A stretch of DNA of 64,000 nt, taken from the NCBI GenBank assembly GCA_035048495.1, contig CM068552.1, positions 29,080,154-29,144,153 on the forward strand, in the 5' to 3' direction. Every line of letters begins with the position of its first letter. Positions within the stretch are counted from its first letter, which is position 1. The position numbers were made by a program, and so were the translations under genes. Origin of the DNA: Euptelea pleiosperma. Lineage: Eukaryota; Streptophyta; Magnoliopsida; Ranunculales; Eupteleaceae. The notes under the pieces are model-generated. The model was not told where the DNA came from. It did no database searches and worked only from the letters and a program-made list of their open reading frames with translations. Shown piece after piece: positions 20,340-31,396 of this stretch.

Positions 20340-22210
20340 GTTTGAGTTTAAGCCAAAACCCATACCCCAAATCAATTGGGTCTTCCTCAAATCTCTGAGT
20401 CAGACAATGTATTCCTCACACATTCCCCAATGGAGGATAAAATTAAAGAGGTTGTCTTCAGCCTTGGTCCTGTTAAAGCTCCAAGGCCAGACGGTTATAC
20501 AGCTCTCTTTTATCAACATTATTGGGATGATGTCAAAGATAATGTTTGAAAGATTATCAATATTTTTTTTGGTGAAAATATATCCCTTCGGTCTATAAAT
20601 CATACCAACATTGCTCTAATGCCTAAAAACCAAGCCCCCGTGTGCCTAGATCAATTTCGACCTATCAGCTTGTGTAATGTTTCCTACAAAATTCCATCCA
20701 CGCTTTTGGCAAATAGGCTGAAGCTCATTCTCTGTCCTCTGATTGCCCCAAATCAAGTGACATTTCTTCCCGGTCGTCTTAATTCAGATAACATTCTTTT
20801 AGCACATGAAGCTTTCCACACTATTAAAATGAAAAAGGGGCTAGAGGTTCGATGTCTGTGAAACTAGATGTGTCGAAGGCTTATGATCGTATGGAGTGAG
20901 GGGGTTTTTGGAGCCTACTTAAAGCTACGGGCTTCTGTCAAAAATGGATTGACTGGATGATGAATTGCATCTCCACTCCTTTATTCTCGATCATGTTGAA
21001 TGGGGCTCTTTTGGTTTCTTCCCGGCTTCGCGTGGTCTTTGACATCCCCCGTCTTTCCTTCTCTATCCATCCTGTGTATGAATGCTTTTTCTGCTATTTT
21101 GAAAAAGGGGCAACAACTCAACCATTTTCATGGGATCAAGCTGGCGCGTTCTTCTCCTTTTATCTCTCATCATCTTTTCGCAGATGATTGCCTTTGTTAT
21201 CTAGGATAAATCTTGTGGAAGCGAGACATTTGTGTTATCAAATTGAGTTATTCTATCAGATGTCAGACTAAAAAATCAATTTTGAGAAATTCGACCTTTT
21301 CTTAGTCCCAATCTCCATCAATGTCAGGAAAAAGTTGTATTTTATCATGGAAATCAAGAATGTTACAATTTATGAGAAATATTTGGGAACTCCTTGATTT
21401 CTGGGTAGGTCAAAATCGAAAACTTTTGTTCATTCTATTGAAAAATTATCTTCCCTCATGGCGGGATGGAGGACAAAAAATCTAGCCCAAGCTGATTGTA
21501 CTACTTTGATAAAATTGATGGTTTCAGCCATCCCTGTGTACCAGATGCATGCTTTCCTCTTCAGCAAAGGTACTTGTAGGAAGTTGGATTCCATGATAAA
21601 TCAATATATTTTGGTTGAATGATTTGGACGATAAGCTTACTCTGCATCTTACCAATTGGGAATCGATTTGCACCCCGAAGCATTTGGGTGAAGAAGTTTG
21701 CTAGGGATTCTCTGAAATCAAGTTTCATTTGGATGATTGCTTTGGGGGTGAAAGTTTCTACTTGGGATGATCCTTGGCTTAAAGATTTTTTAGAATTTAA
21801 AATACAGGGTCCTCGTTCTCCAGACTCTAATGTTCGTTCAGTGGTGGATTTGATCACGACTCATGGAACTCGGAACCGTCCTCTTCTAAACAATATCTTT
21901 CCTACTGATCTGATCAAGAAGATTATTCTCACCCCTATCAATAAAGATCTTCCTCAGGATAGAAATTTTTGGGCCCCCCATTCTAAAGGAGTTTTCTTAG
22001 TAAAATCGGGTTATCACTCCCTTCACACTCATCATATTAACCCGATGATCTAGTTTTACATCTCTTTCTGGAATGATGTTTGGTCTCTCCCGCTCATTTA
22101 TAGACCTAAGATGTTTATTTGGCGATTCTGGCAGGACATTCTTCCATCTAGAGGAGATCTCTGGTTAATATACTTGCAATTATCTCTCTGCTCCTTTTAC
22201 TTGAGCGTGG
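20340..22210 (+). mobile_element. Degenerate LINE, plus strand
   Basis: RT pieces occur in order with frameshifts. They are VVFSLGPVKAPRPDGYTALF (20440-20505), DQFRPISLCNVSYKIPSTLL and NQVTFLPGRL with SDNILLAHEAFHTIK (20645-20835), KLDVSKAYDRMEW (20855-20897), ILCMNAFSAILKKG and LFADDCLCYLG (21070-21207), and a zf-RVT-proximal stretch with VSTWDDPWL (21740-21780). Its sequence differs from the other LINE copies in this window, so it represents a second LINE lineage. The 5' part (endonuclease) and the 3' zinc-knuckle end are not found. Confidence 0.85.
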
Positions 22211-22920
22211 AGTATTTTTTGTAGGTACCCTCGACTGTTAGTCAACATAGGAATCAAGATCCCAACTCTTCTTGTCAGAACCGACCATTGGGGATCGTGT
22301 GGTGAAGAAATTCTCCCATACTAACCAACACTTTCTAACCTTCATCATTGGAAAATTGATTTGGTATGCCCTAGTAACTCAAGAGGACTTGTACGTTCCT
22401 TTGGCATTTTTGCTTGTCAGCTTTTTAAACATATTTTCTATCAAGAGGCATAAACATCATAGATGAGTGCCATTTGGTCTCAAATCCTGATTTACACCAA
22501 TGGTTGCTTATTAAACTTAAAATCACAATTTATCTCCACTCTACTCTTAGCTATATTACTCCAGGTACGACTGAGACACGGTTAGGATACGTTCATGGAC
22601 ACAAAATTTACATTAAAAAACTGAAGTGTTCAACACGGATACATCGTCTATTTTGAAGTGTCCCGGTTACATAGAACCTATATTTGGAACAATTGGAACC
22701 TAACAATTGTTTAAGGTTTGAATTGGAGCTTTGTAACAGAGGAAAAGTTGCCGTTATGTTCGTTATAATGGCCATACGGCTCAAACCATAGTAAAAGAGG
22801 GGTACAATATTGGCATGAACGGGATCTACTGGCTATTAGTACCGATATGCACCTCGAAATAGAACTAATTTATCCCTGGTTGAGTGCTGATATTTTAGCA
22901 ACAAATCCAATAAATCTAAG
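22211..22920. other. Intergenic stretch with repeat remnants
   Basis: A fragment of the GATACGGATACG family lies at about 22560-22665 and a CGTTATAATGGCC remnant at about 22752-22775. No gene was recognised. Confidence 0.5.
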
Positions 22921-23088
22921 GGGGCGTTTGGAAACTGAAGAAAAAGCACTTCTACTTGTAGTAGAAGTTATGATTTTTTACCTTAAAAAATGTCATAGAA
23001 ATTATAAGCGTTGGAGGCGTTTTAAATTTTGAGAAGTAATTTCTCTTAGAAGTTAAAAGCTAAAAAATTTAGCTTCAATTTTAAGTTA

Positions 23089-23095
<7 letters not shown>

Positions 23096-23121
<26 letters not shown>
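23096..23121. repeat. (AT)n microsatellite
   Basis: A pure TA dinucleotide run lies immediately beside the poly(A) end of the nested LINE, possibly seeded by its target site. Confidence 0.9.
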
Positions 23122-23129
<8 letters not shown>

Positions 23130-25195
23130 TGACAAGGCGGGATTCATTAATAAAAACATGGAGATATACGAAAAGAAGAGAGGTCGAGAAGACCATTTCA
23201 AAAACCAGAAAAGGAAAGATAGAGCCCACAAGCTACAAGCCTCTAGACATAATAGAATCCCCTCTGAAAACCAGATCCTCAAAGATTAGCCCTTTGCACT
23301 CCTCGAAAAGCTTGGACCAAAGGAAGAGAAGGGCTTTGATGGACAAGATAATGTCGAAGGTGGAAGCCTCCTTCCCTTCAAAAACCCTCTTGTTTTTCTC
23401 CTTCCATATGCCCCACCATACTGCGAAGGGGAGAAGGCTCCGAAGCCTTCGGCTGCAAGACTTAAAACCTTTGCAACACCAACTACATATCATATCAAGA
23501 ACTGACTCTGGCATAACCCAACATATCCCAAAGGAGGCGAAGAAGAGGCTCTAGATCTCCTGAGCTAGCTTGCAATGTAATAGGAGGTGATTAACGGATT
23601 CCCCTGCTTCCTTGCACATGTAGCAGAAACTTGCAATTACCCAATTTCTTTTGATGAGGTTGTCCGCGGTAAGGATCTTCCCTGAGGATGCGCACCAGAC
23701 AAAGAAAGCAACTTTCGAGGGCATTTTGGATCCCCACACTCTAGACTTTGGATAAGCAATCCTTCGACCAGAGATCGAAGGCATCCATCTGTCGTATGAG
23801 AGCCTGTCTAGCATCGCATAGAAAGAGTGAACAGAGAACTTCCCATCCGTCCTACCCGACCACCTGATGTCATCCTCACACGGTGTAACTAGGTTGTACC
23901 CATCCAATCTGAGAGTCAGAGCCGCCATATCGGGGATTTCCCAGTCATTCAAATAGCATCTGAAGCCAAAGTCCCAAGAGTAAGTGTTGCCCTCCCTCAC
24001 TAGGAAGTGTTGAATAGTATTGCGTTTCCTGGAAGCAATCGCATAGAGCTGAGGAAAGTCCTCCAAGAGAGCCTTATCTCCATACCAAATGTCACACAAA
24101 AAACGGATCCTGTTGCCCTTGCCCACTTTGAAATAGATCCCTGTGTGGAAAGAAGAGAATACTTTTAGAATCCCTTTCCAAACGCCGCATCCATAAGAGG
24201 ATTTGACTTCCCTACTGAACCACTTAAGAGGCTCGCATCCATGTCTAGCCACAATGACCTGCCTCCATAAGCTCTCTACCTCCTTAGCAAAGCGCCATCA
24301 CCATTTCCCCAATAGAGTTTGATTCATCAGTTGCAAGTCCTTGATGCCTAAACCCCCCATCTCTTTGGGAAGGCAGATGGTCTTCCACTTCACCAAAGGA
24401 AATCCTTTCCCCTCTGCCCTTCCAAACCACAAGAATTTTCAGAAAAATACTCCAACCTCTTTGCCACACCAGCGGGCATAGCTTAAAGGGAGAGGTAGTA
24501 GATAGGGATATTGGAAAGCGTACTCTTGATGAGACAAACTCTACCTCCTTTGGATAGATATTTTACCTTCCATATTGCCAACCTCCTCTCACACCTTTCT
24601 ATGATAGGATCCCACACTGCTTTAGATCTATAGGAAGCTCCAAGAGGCATGCCAAGATATGAGGTCGGTAGGGAGGCCGCTGAGAATCCCAAAGAAGAAG
24701 CGAGGGTGACGAGGTCCTCGATCTCACCAATCGGATACAGAACACTCTTTTTGAAGTTCACCTTGAGGCCGGAAACTGCCTCAAAACGAGCCAAGGTCCC
24801 TTTTAACAGAATACATTGATCGCTGCTAGCACCCATGAAAACCAGTGTATCATCGGCGAACTGGAGATGAGATATCATAGGACCTGAGGCTCCTATTTGG
24901 AATCTGGTCAGAAACTACCTGTCCACCGCTTTATCAATCAAGCGACCAAGGGCCTCCACTACCAAATTAGAGAGGAAGGGCAATAGAGGGTCTCCCTGCC
25001 TGAGGCCCCTAGAACTCCTGAAGAAGCCTGCTGGAGATCCGTTGATGAGGACCGGGAAATAAGCCGAGGATATACACCTAGAAATCCATCTGCGCCAAGT
25101 AGAGCCAAACCCCATCCTGAGCAATATGTAATCCTGGAACTCCCAACATACCTGATCATAGGCTTTGACTAGGTCGATTTTGCAACAAAATATGA
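23121..25195 (-). mobile_element. LINE nested in the hAT-like element, minus strand
   Basis: The LINE reads from right to left: IDLVKAYDQVCWEF, GSPAGFFRSSRGLRQGDPLL, SHLQFADDTLVFMG (catalytic FADD near 24860), SGLKVNFKKSVLYPIGE, TSYLGMPLG, a frameshift near 24300-24470, then RIRFLCDIWYGDKALLEDFP, KVAFFVWCASSGKILTADNL, MCKEAGESVNHLLLHC, and WWGIWKEKNKRVFEGKEAS to MSRGL. A T run at 23121-23130 marks its poly(A) end. It is 5'-truncated within the RT domain and is the best preserved LINE here, with long open segments but at least two breaks. Confidence 0.92.
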
Positions 25196-25268
25196 AATAC
25201 ATCCAAACTAACTTTTTAACTCATAAAAGTCAATAAGTTACTTATTTTTGTGTTGTCAAACGCCCGCT

Positions 25269-25580
25269 AAGTGTAGTATGTGGTGTATTAATCTTTTTTG
25301 GAAATGGAGTGTGTGCCGATTGTTATTTCAAGAATAGGCTGGATACAACTAGCTGCACTTATTTTTTGATTTTTTTTTAAATGACGTGGATAACTGTAAA
25401 TAACGATAATGAACATTATGATTGCCGTTATTTTTCAAAATAATGGCTATTTAATGGTAAGTCCGTCATTTTCTCTTTGAGCGTTACAGTTATAATGGAC
25501 CTTTTTGAATTATTTCCGGATTATTCAGTTTTGAACATGAAAAATCATGACAAAGTTGTCGATATTTTGTTTTTTTGTTT
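25269..25580. other. AT-rich spacer with CGTTATTT-type repeat words
   Basis: Contains repeated NNCGTTATTT and GTTACAGTTATAATGG words of the CGTTATAACGG family and no coding sequence. Confidence 0.5.
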
Positions 25581-25581
25581 T

Positions 25582-26660
25582 ACTAGTGGGTGCCCCGTGC
25601 CATCGGCACTCCTCGACAAAGAATTTGCCAAAATCAGGTGAGTGGCAGAGATCCACTGTCTATTTGGGGGAGGATTTTATCTCGGCCTTGCTTTGTTGAT
25701 GCTTATAAGAGGAGTATAAGTAGGGAGACAACCAATGTGTTTTGTTATATAGAATAGTAAATGGCCCATGTCCACGGCACTCTCTGACAAAAGTGGTTGC
25801 AAAAATTGGGTGCCTTTGGCACTCAAATGTATAATGGACTGGGGCGTTACAGTTTTTTCCATTATAACGGTTGTTATAATGGATTGTAATGCACATAGGG
25901 AGAAATGGGAAAATAACAGAAATAACAAAAATAACGGTGTTGAAATTTAAATTTTGAATAAATTAAGGTCAAATGAGGGGGATTGAGTGGCTGAAATCTA
26001 ACCGTCCACATTAGATCGATGGATTTGATCTCAACCACTCTTTATCTAACCATCCACATTAGATGGATGGATAAGATAAGAGAATACAACTGAGTTGTCT
26101 TGATATATGCGTGGGTGGCCCGTGCCTGCGGCACTTTCCGACAAAGTATTTGTCAAAATCGGGTGGGAGTTAATCTCAGCCATCGATATGAAGCATAGTG
26201 GATCTCAGCCACTCATTATTGAAGCCATATAAGATAAGAGGGGTACAAGAAAACCATTAAATTTCTGTTAAATTCTATTTTTGTTTTTTTAAATTTTAAA
26301 TTTTAAAATTTGAATTTCAGCACCACTTTTTTCCGTTAAAATCTATTAAAATCTATTTTTTCTATTTTTGCCATTGGCCGTTTCAATCCATTTTAACGGT
26401 AACACCCCACTTGAGGCATAAAAAGTGGGGCTCCTGAGCCTGACAACCCTTGGGCTATATATAAATCCAACCCATTTCATTCCTTATATGTAGGTAAATA
26501 GTAGGTGACCTGTGCCCACGGCACTCATCGACAAAGTGATTGTCAAAATTGGGTGTGAGTGGCTGAGATCCACTGTCTATTTGGTGTGATAAGATCTCGG
26601 CCATCCTTTTATGAAGCCGGATAAGAGGGGGAGACAACCGTCCTGTTTTGTTATATAGAT
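25582..26660. repeat. Cluster of a dispersed repeat of about 165 bp (GTGGCCCGTGCCCACGGCAC family)
   Basis: Copies run from a CTAGTGGGTGGCCCGTGC-like start, through GGCACTC-TCGACAAAG, GAGATCCAC and ATCTCGGCCATCC, to an end at TTTTGTTATATAGAT. Here there is a full copy at 25582-25753, a 5' part at 25755-25825, a diverged copy at about 26108-26262 and a full copy at 26499-26660. Further copies are at 42061-42226, with a 3' end at about 50733-50793. No coding sequence is present. The constant ends argue for a mobile non-autonomous element; its class is not resolved. Confidence 0.75.
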
Positions 26661-27190
26661 TTTATTTTATTTTTTAAACTATTTTTGCCAAATTAGTGAA
26701 CACATTTTTTAATGACAAATCCATATTGTACTCGAACATTTCCCGTATTGTATTTTTGCCGCATATATTCTGAATTGCTAACTAGGGTTAGGACCATAAT
26801 TTTGCAGTTTGTTGATTGCTAGGGTTTAGATGGGTGTTACGTTTGGGTAACTGGAACTCAATCTTAGTAACTAATTTTTTTTGCATGGGTTGGAGCGAGC
26901 GGAACACTTTGCACCGGCCCTCCGTGGTTGAGGAAAATCCGTTAATGACATCGATAACGCTAATTAGGAGAACAACGAGAGTCTAAGTAACCCTAAATAT
27001 AACAATTTAATTGGTTAACAGTCTCTTAATGTTTACCGTTAGGACAGTTATAACAGCCATTATAACGGATCACTTCTGAGTCCAAAGCATGGTAATTTAT
27101 TTTTCAAAATAGCCTCGATAACAGAAAAACATTTTTAAATAACGGCTGTTATTTCCATTTTAACAAACGTTATAACACGAAGCAGCTGGT
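26661..27190. repeat. Direct-repeat block upstream of pathogen-related gene A
   Basis: The block from about 26680 (TTTTTGCCAAATTAGTGAAC) through TGCTAACTAGGGTTAGGACC to the GGAGCGAGCGGAACACTTTG and GAGGAAAATCC segments is matched in the same order and orientation at about 31218-31760, downstream of gene A. Divergence is moderate. Gene A therefore sits between two direct copies. Confidence 0.75.
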
Positions 27191-27477
27191 TTTTGGATTT
27201 GGGCATTATTTTCAAAATTACGATCGCCAGTGGTTCTATTTCTTATTTTTTGTTGGGGATGACGTGGATAATTTCGAGCTCAATGAGAGGCTTGCTAGCG
27301 CCCGAGAACAGAGTGAGAAAATACGAGTCCCTAAGCCAAACCCTAAAATTAATGGGCCGCACCAGGGCCAAATCTGTAGTAGGATCCGGCCTGCAAGTTT
27401 TCCCTCGGTGGACTCGTCAAAAGTGAGTAAAACTTCTGTCGAAAGCCGGTCACAACACACAATGTGAGTCATGTGGC

Positions 27478-27751
27478 ACACTATTAGAGGGTGATGACCA
27501 TATGGACGTTTAGCCAGTCTCGCGGTGGACATGTAAACCAAACATTAGCCTGATTAGTGATTTCTAAGCATTGGATTGAAGTTATTTTCATGGGTTGATT
27601 TTAACGTACGGTAGGAATTTGAGCATTATTGAGCGTTATTTGGGTGCAAGGATCCAAAGGTTGTAAAATCACTAATCAGGCTGATTTTTGGTTTGCAGGT
27701 CCACCGAGGGACTGGCCAAACATCCATACGGTCAGCGTCCTATAATACTGG
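27478..27751. mobile_element. Foldback MITE, GACCGTATGGATGTTT family
   Basis: The left arm (GGTGATGACCATATGGACGT, then CAAACATTAGCCTGATTAGT) and the right arm (ACTAATCAGGCTGATTTTTG to CCATACGGTCAGCGTCCTAT) are inverted copies of about 100 bp each around a short middle. There is no coding. Relatives are at 27970-28333, 38870-39130 and 43863-44250. Confidence 0.75.
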
Positions 27752-27969
27752 ACTTACGTACCTCCTTAGTCCGAGTCTTATTTGGTTGCTTTCCACACGT
27801 GTTCGAAAATTTCAGATTTTCTTATCCCACGGAGTTGAGATAAGGGCCATATGGCTTCTGAGGCACGCGCGACAATGTCGACAACGACGACTTAATGGAA
27901 CTAATATGGATTAATTCTAAGCCAAACCCGTGAAAAATTCGAATACGCCTTCTAACGAGGGAAAACATT

Positions 27970-28333
27970 TAGATGCACAGGACTTTGGATGAAGTCGATG
28001 CAGAGGGCTCTAGTGGCCCTACATAGCTCATTTTTTGCGGCTGACAAACCGGATGGATGTTTAGCCCACCACTTGATTGATGTATCTACCAAATATCAGC
28101 TTGATGATAATTTCTAGCAGTTGAATTAAGTACCCAAAACATGGCTGAATCCAACGACTAGAAATAATACTAAAAAAGTGCTAAATTCGAGGGCTAGAGA
28201 AAACCAATCAGATTGATATTTGGTATGTATATCCACCAATGGGTGGGCTAAACATCCATGCCGTTAGTAGGCCCAAAAAAGTGAGCAATGTAGGGCTGCT
28301 AGGGCCCTCTGCATCCAAAGTCCTCTGCATCTA
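27970..28333. mobile_element. Foldback MITE close upstream of gene A
   Basis: The left end TAGATGCACAGGACTTTGGA and the right end CCAAAGTCCTCTGCATCTA are inverted. The arms of about 110 bp continue through a GGATGTTTAGCCCACC segment shared with the neighbouring MITE family. It lies about 290 bp upstream of the gene A start codon, so it may form part of the promoter region. Confidence 0.82.
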
Positions 28334-28506
28334 ATTTTTTTATTTTTTTTTGGAATCTTGTAGGGTTACGACAAAAAAGAAAGATAAAATGGTTGTGAAC
28401 GGTCTACTCACGGCATATTGGTACATTAACACATGTGGAACAAAGGGAAAGGATGCGAAACTTACCGTTTGAAAATTATTAGAGTTGAAGTCTATGCGGG
28501 TTTCCT

Positions 28507-28517
28507 CTATAATAATC
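28507..28517 (+). promoter_or_regulatory. Likely degraded TATA region of gene A
   Basis: CTATAATAATC lies about 110 bp upstream of the ATG, in the position aligned to CTATATATAATC of gene B. One TATA step is changed in this copy. Confidence 0.45.
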
Positions 28518-28552
28518 GACATCTTTTCCCAATCCCTTATCACCCACCCGCA

Positions 28553-28555
<3 letters not shown>

Positions 28556-28599
<44 letters not shown>

Positions 28600-28600
28600 G
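28556..28600. repeat. (CT)n/(CTTT)n microsatellite in the 5' leader of gene A
   Basis: A CT dinucleotide run of about 27 bases followed by TTTC repeats lies just before the start codon. The corresponding leader of gene B lacks it. It gives rise to false open frames on both strands. Confidence 0.9.
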
Positions 28601-28618
28601 TGTTTCTGTAAGTTAGAA

Positions 28619-30727
28619 ATGGCTTCGTCTGATGCATCCGAATCGATGGTGAAGGGTGATAAGTATCGATCCCATATGTATGGGGAGGGAGAGAAGAATA
28701 CCACATGGAGATATGGTGCTCCTCCCAACTATGACGTTGTAAACAAGCTCTTTGAAGAAGGCAGAACCAATGTAATCTCCACTCACAATACTCTCTCTCT
28801 CTCTCTTCTCTCTCTCATTCAGCAGCGGCGCAGCCGGGAGGGGCAGAGGCCTCAGGGCACTCAACTTTCAAAATCCTTTAAATTATTATTTTTTATTTTC
28901 GAAAGCACCCTTAAATTTTTGTTTAGTGTTCCTCTCCCCTCCCGAGTTAAATTTTTGAGGCCTGTCACTCAGCCCCTACCGGCCGATGAATTATGGGCAC
29001 ATAACCAAGTGTTTTTTTTTTGCCACGTACCCATGTGAATGCTTTTTATTGCGAAAGGAAAAGCACAATCGGTAGGTGCGGAGAACTCATTGGCTGTCAG
29101 GGTGTTGGTGACAGACCACTGTCATCAACGTTTTAAACACCATATGATTGTGCCCCTTGAAGAAAATCATGGCTCTGCCGTCTCTAATAATTGAAGATCG
29201 GTAATCATTTATTACAACTGTACGAAACTTGACTGACCACCGATGGTCTAGTGAGTAAAACTTCTGTCACACGAAATTGTAAATCACACAATCACAAGCC
29301 AATGAGTTCTCGGCACGTACAGAAGTGCTTTTGCAACGTACCCATGTGCTTTTGCTTTTTAGGTGTACGTGCCGAGAACTCATTGGCTGTGTTTGTGTGA
29401 TTTGCAATGCAATCCCATTGTGACAGAAGTTTTACTCTAGTCTAGTAGCTACCTGACCATAGGTGCATGCTTGCCGGTGGATTTTGTATGCGAGTGGGTC
29501 TTTTACTTTTGGCATTAAAACAATAAAAAAATAGATCTTAAAAAACTCAACTGGGTACTTGTTTGGTCGGGCTGTGTTTGTCAGTCCTTACAAAATCCAC
29601 GTGCCGAGCACTACACCAATGGTCAAGTAGCTACCAGACAACCGGTGGTCAGGCAAGTTTTACTCCTTTTATCTTAAGAGGACATCTACAACCTCATGTG
29701 GGCAGGTGGTAGGCTTGGTGTCAATCCAAACCCGTTGGATCTTTAAAAGTTTTGAACATGGATCTGGGTGCATGGATCCAGATCGGGGACTTGGACCCAA
29801 GTGGATCCTTTCTATAAGTAGACATTTGTATGGATTTAATATAGACCATGGGTCATGTTCAGAATCATTATGAGCTGTATCCAAATCAGATGAGCGGGAT
29901 TAAATATTAATTAAACAGTCTCCCTTGTTAATTTCCTGTAGGAATGGCCCGTGGGATCCTTGGAGGAACGAGTGCAACGCCTCGTGAAGACATGGGAAAT
30001 GGAGTTGTTCCATAAAACCAATGTGGATGACTTCAAAACGACAAACGCTGAAGTTTTCGGTCTGGGCATCAACGGTATTAACTAACACGTCTTACAAACC
30101 ACCATACTTCACTTTCTATCTCACCACTTACTTCTTTAATATATATGTCATGGAAATGGTGGGGGTCAAATGCAGGAAGAAAACATCTACCGCTCAAACA
30201 CTTGGTAAAAGTTGGAAGCTACAATGCATTTTTGCAAACTTCTCTGCCAGAGAAATTACGTGGGTACAATCCATCCGTTGAAACATCGGAATCATCTCAT
30301 CTGGCCTTCACAACGACTTTCCCTCGTGGGTTTGCCCTAGAAATTATTCAAGTTTATTCGGGTCCTCCTTTAATTGTGTATAAGTTCAGGCATTGGGCTT
30401 TTATGGAGGGCCCTTTCAAAGGCCACGCTCCCACAGGAGAGATGGTTGAATTCTATGGGATAGGCATCTTTCAGGTATATACATGCATGTCAATATATAT
30501 ATATATAATTTTCTTTTTCTTTGTTTGGTTCTCCATTTTAAGGGAAGTTCTCTTACATAGTTCTATGGGTTGTGTTTCAGGTTGATGAATCAATGAAAGT
30601 AGAGAAGGCTGATTTCTTTCTTGACCCAAATCAATTACTTGGAGGTCTTCTCAAAGGTCCTTCAGTTGACGATTCTGAGACTTCTGCGAGTACATCTCTC
30701 GGTTGCCCATTCTTGAACAAATCCTAA
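28619..30727 (+). CDS. Pathogen-related protein (barley PRP / At1g78780 type), copy A, four exons
   Basis: Exons 28619-28771, 29942-30074, 30176-30474 and 30581-30727 join in frame to 243 residues; all introns are GT-AG. Exon 1 starts MASSDASESMVKGDKYRSHM and carries NTTWRYGAPPNYDVVNKLFE. Exon 2 carries EWPVGSLEERVQ and KTWEMELFHK. Exon 3 carries LPEKLRGYNPSVETSESSHL, FPRGFALEIIQVYSGPP, YKFRHWAFMEGPFKGHAPTG and VEFYGIGIFQ. Exon 4 ends GCPFLNKS. Length and motif order fit the family (about 235-250 residues, SnoaL/NTF2-like fold, usually cytosolic, no signal peptide). The biochemical role is unknown; the name comes from pathogen-induced barley transcripts. No break was seen. The duplicated block runs from about 28352 to 31194. 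Confidence 0.93.
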
Positions 30728-31396
30728 ACGTTGAAAATCTACTTCGATGACCATCTTATCATATGTGTATTCTCTTTTTAAATGCCATGTTGTGAAATAA
30801 ATGCCATATAATTACTACTTAAATGTCTTCCACGTTGTTGTTGTTATTGTTGAAGCCATGTCAATTGTGAGTAGTTTACATTGATGTTAGGATTACAATT
30901 AATATGGTATCAAAGTTGCATTCATAATGAATGCGACGCAATAATAATAAATTGGATTCAGTGAAAAATCCCAATCTCCTGGTGGATATCAAAATAACAA
31001 AGTGGACATGCATGACAAGAGGCTAACCACGAGGCCATATTTCCCCAACAGTTAGTCAAGCTCTCAATTGTTTTTACCAGGAAGATCTAACAGTGTTTTC
31101 AATCTTTCACTGTGGGAGCTTACACATCCTTTTGCTCTTTAGTCATGCTCTCAGATTTCGAGAGAGCATCCAAGGGGTTGAATTACATCAAGTACGTACT
31201 GACCATCTTTTTTTCCAACTATTTTTGCCAAATTGTTCAACACATTTTTAATGTCAAATCCGAATTGTACAAGAACATTTCTAGTACTGTATTTTTGCCA
31301 CAATCCAAATTGCTAACTAGGGTTAAGACCACAATTTTGCAGCTAATTGGTTGCCACTTGCTAGGGTTTAGATGGTCGTTACATTTGGGTAACTTA
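30728..31396. other. Gene A downstream flank
   Basis: Up to about 31194 this matches the flank of gene B (45603-46064) and the reverse of 63500-63963, and in part 51335-51540. From about 31218 it becomes the second copy of the direct-repeat block found at 26.68-27.18 kb. No gene. Confidence 0.7.
30796..30801 (+). promoter_or_regulatory. Candidate polyadenylation signal of gene A
   Basis: AATAAA 69 bases after the stop codon; the same signal is kept in gene B and in the right-edge copy. Confidence 0.5.

Larger units (their letters stand above)
22921..25268. mobile_element. hAT-like non-autonomous element, split by a LINE insertion
   Basis: The left end GGGGCGTTTGGAAAC at 22921 and the right end GTTGTCAAACGCCC at 25254-25267 are inverted complements, typical of plant hAT-type MITEs. 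The flanks TCTAAGG and GCTAAGTG give a rough 8-bp target duplication. About 190 bp of the element (22921-23110) lies left of a minus-strand LINE and about 70 bp right of it. Confidence 0.65.

Noticed and set aside
28433..29038. A 201-codon plus-strand open frame across exon 1 of pathogen-related gene A
   Set aside because: It starts upstream in the CT microsatellite leader and reads through the exon 1 donor into intron 1. Alignment with gene B and family structure place the start at 28619 and the donor at 28772.
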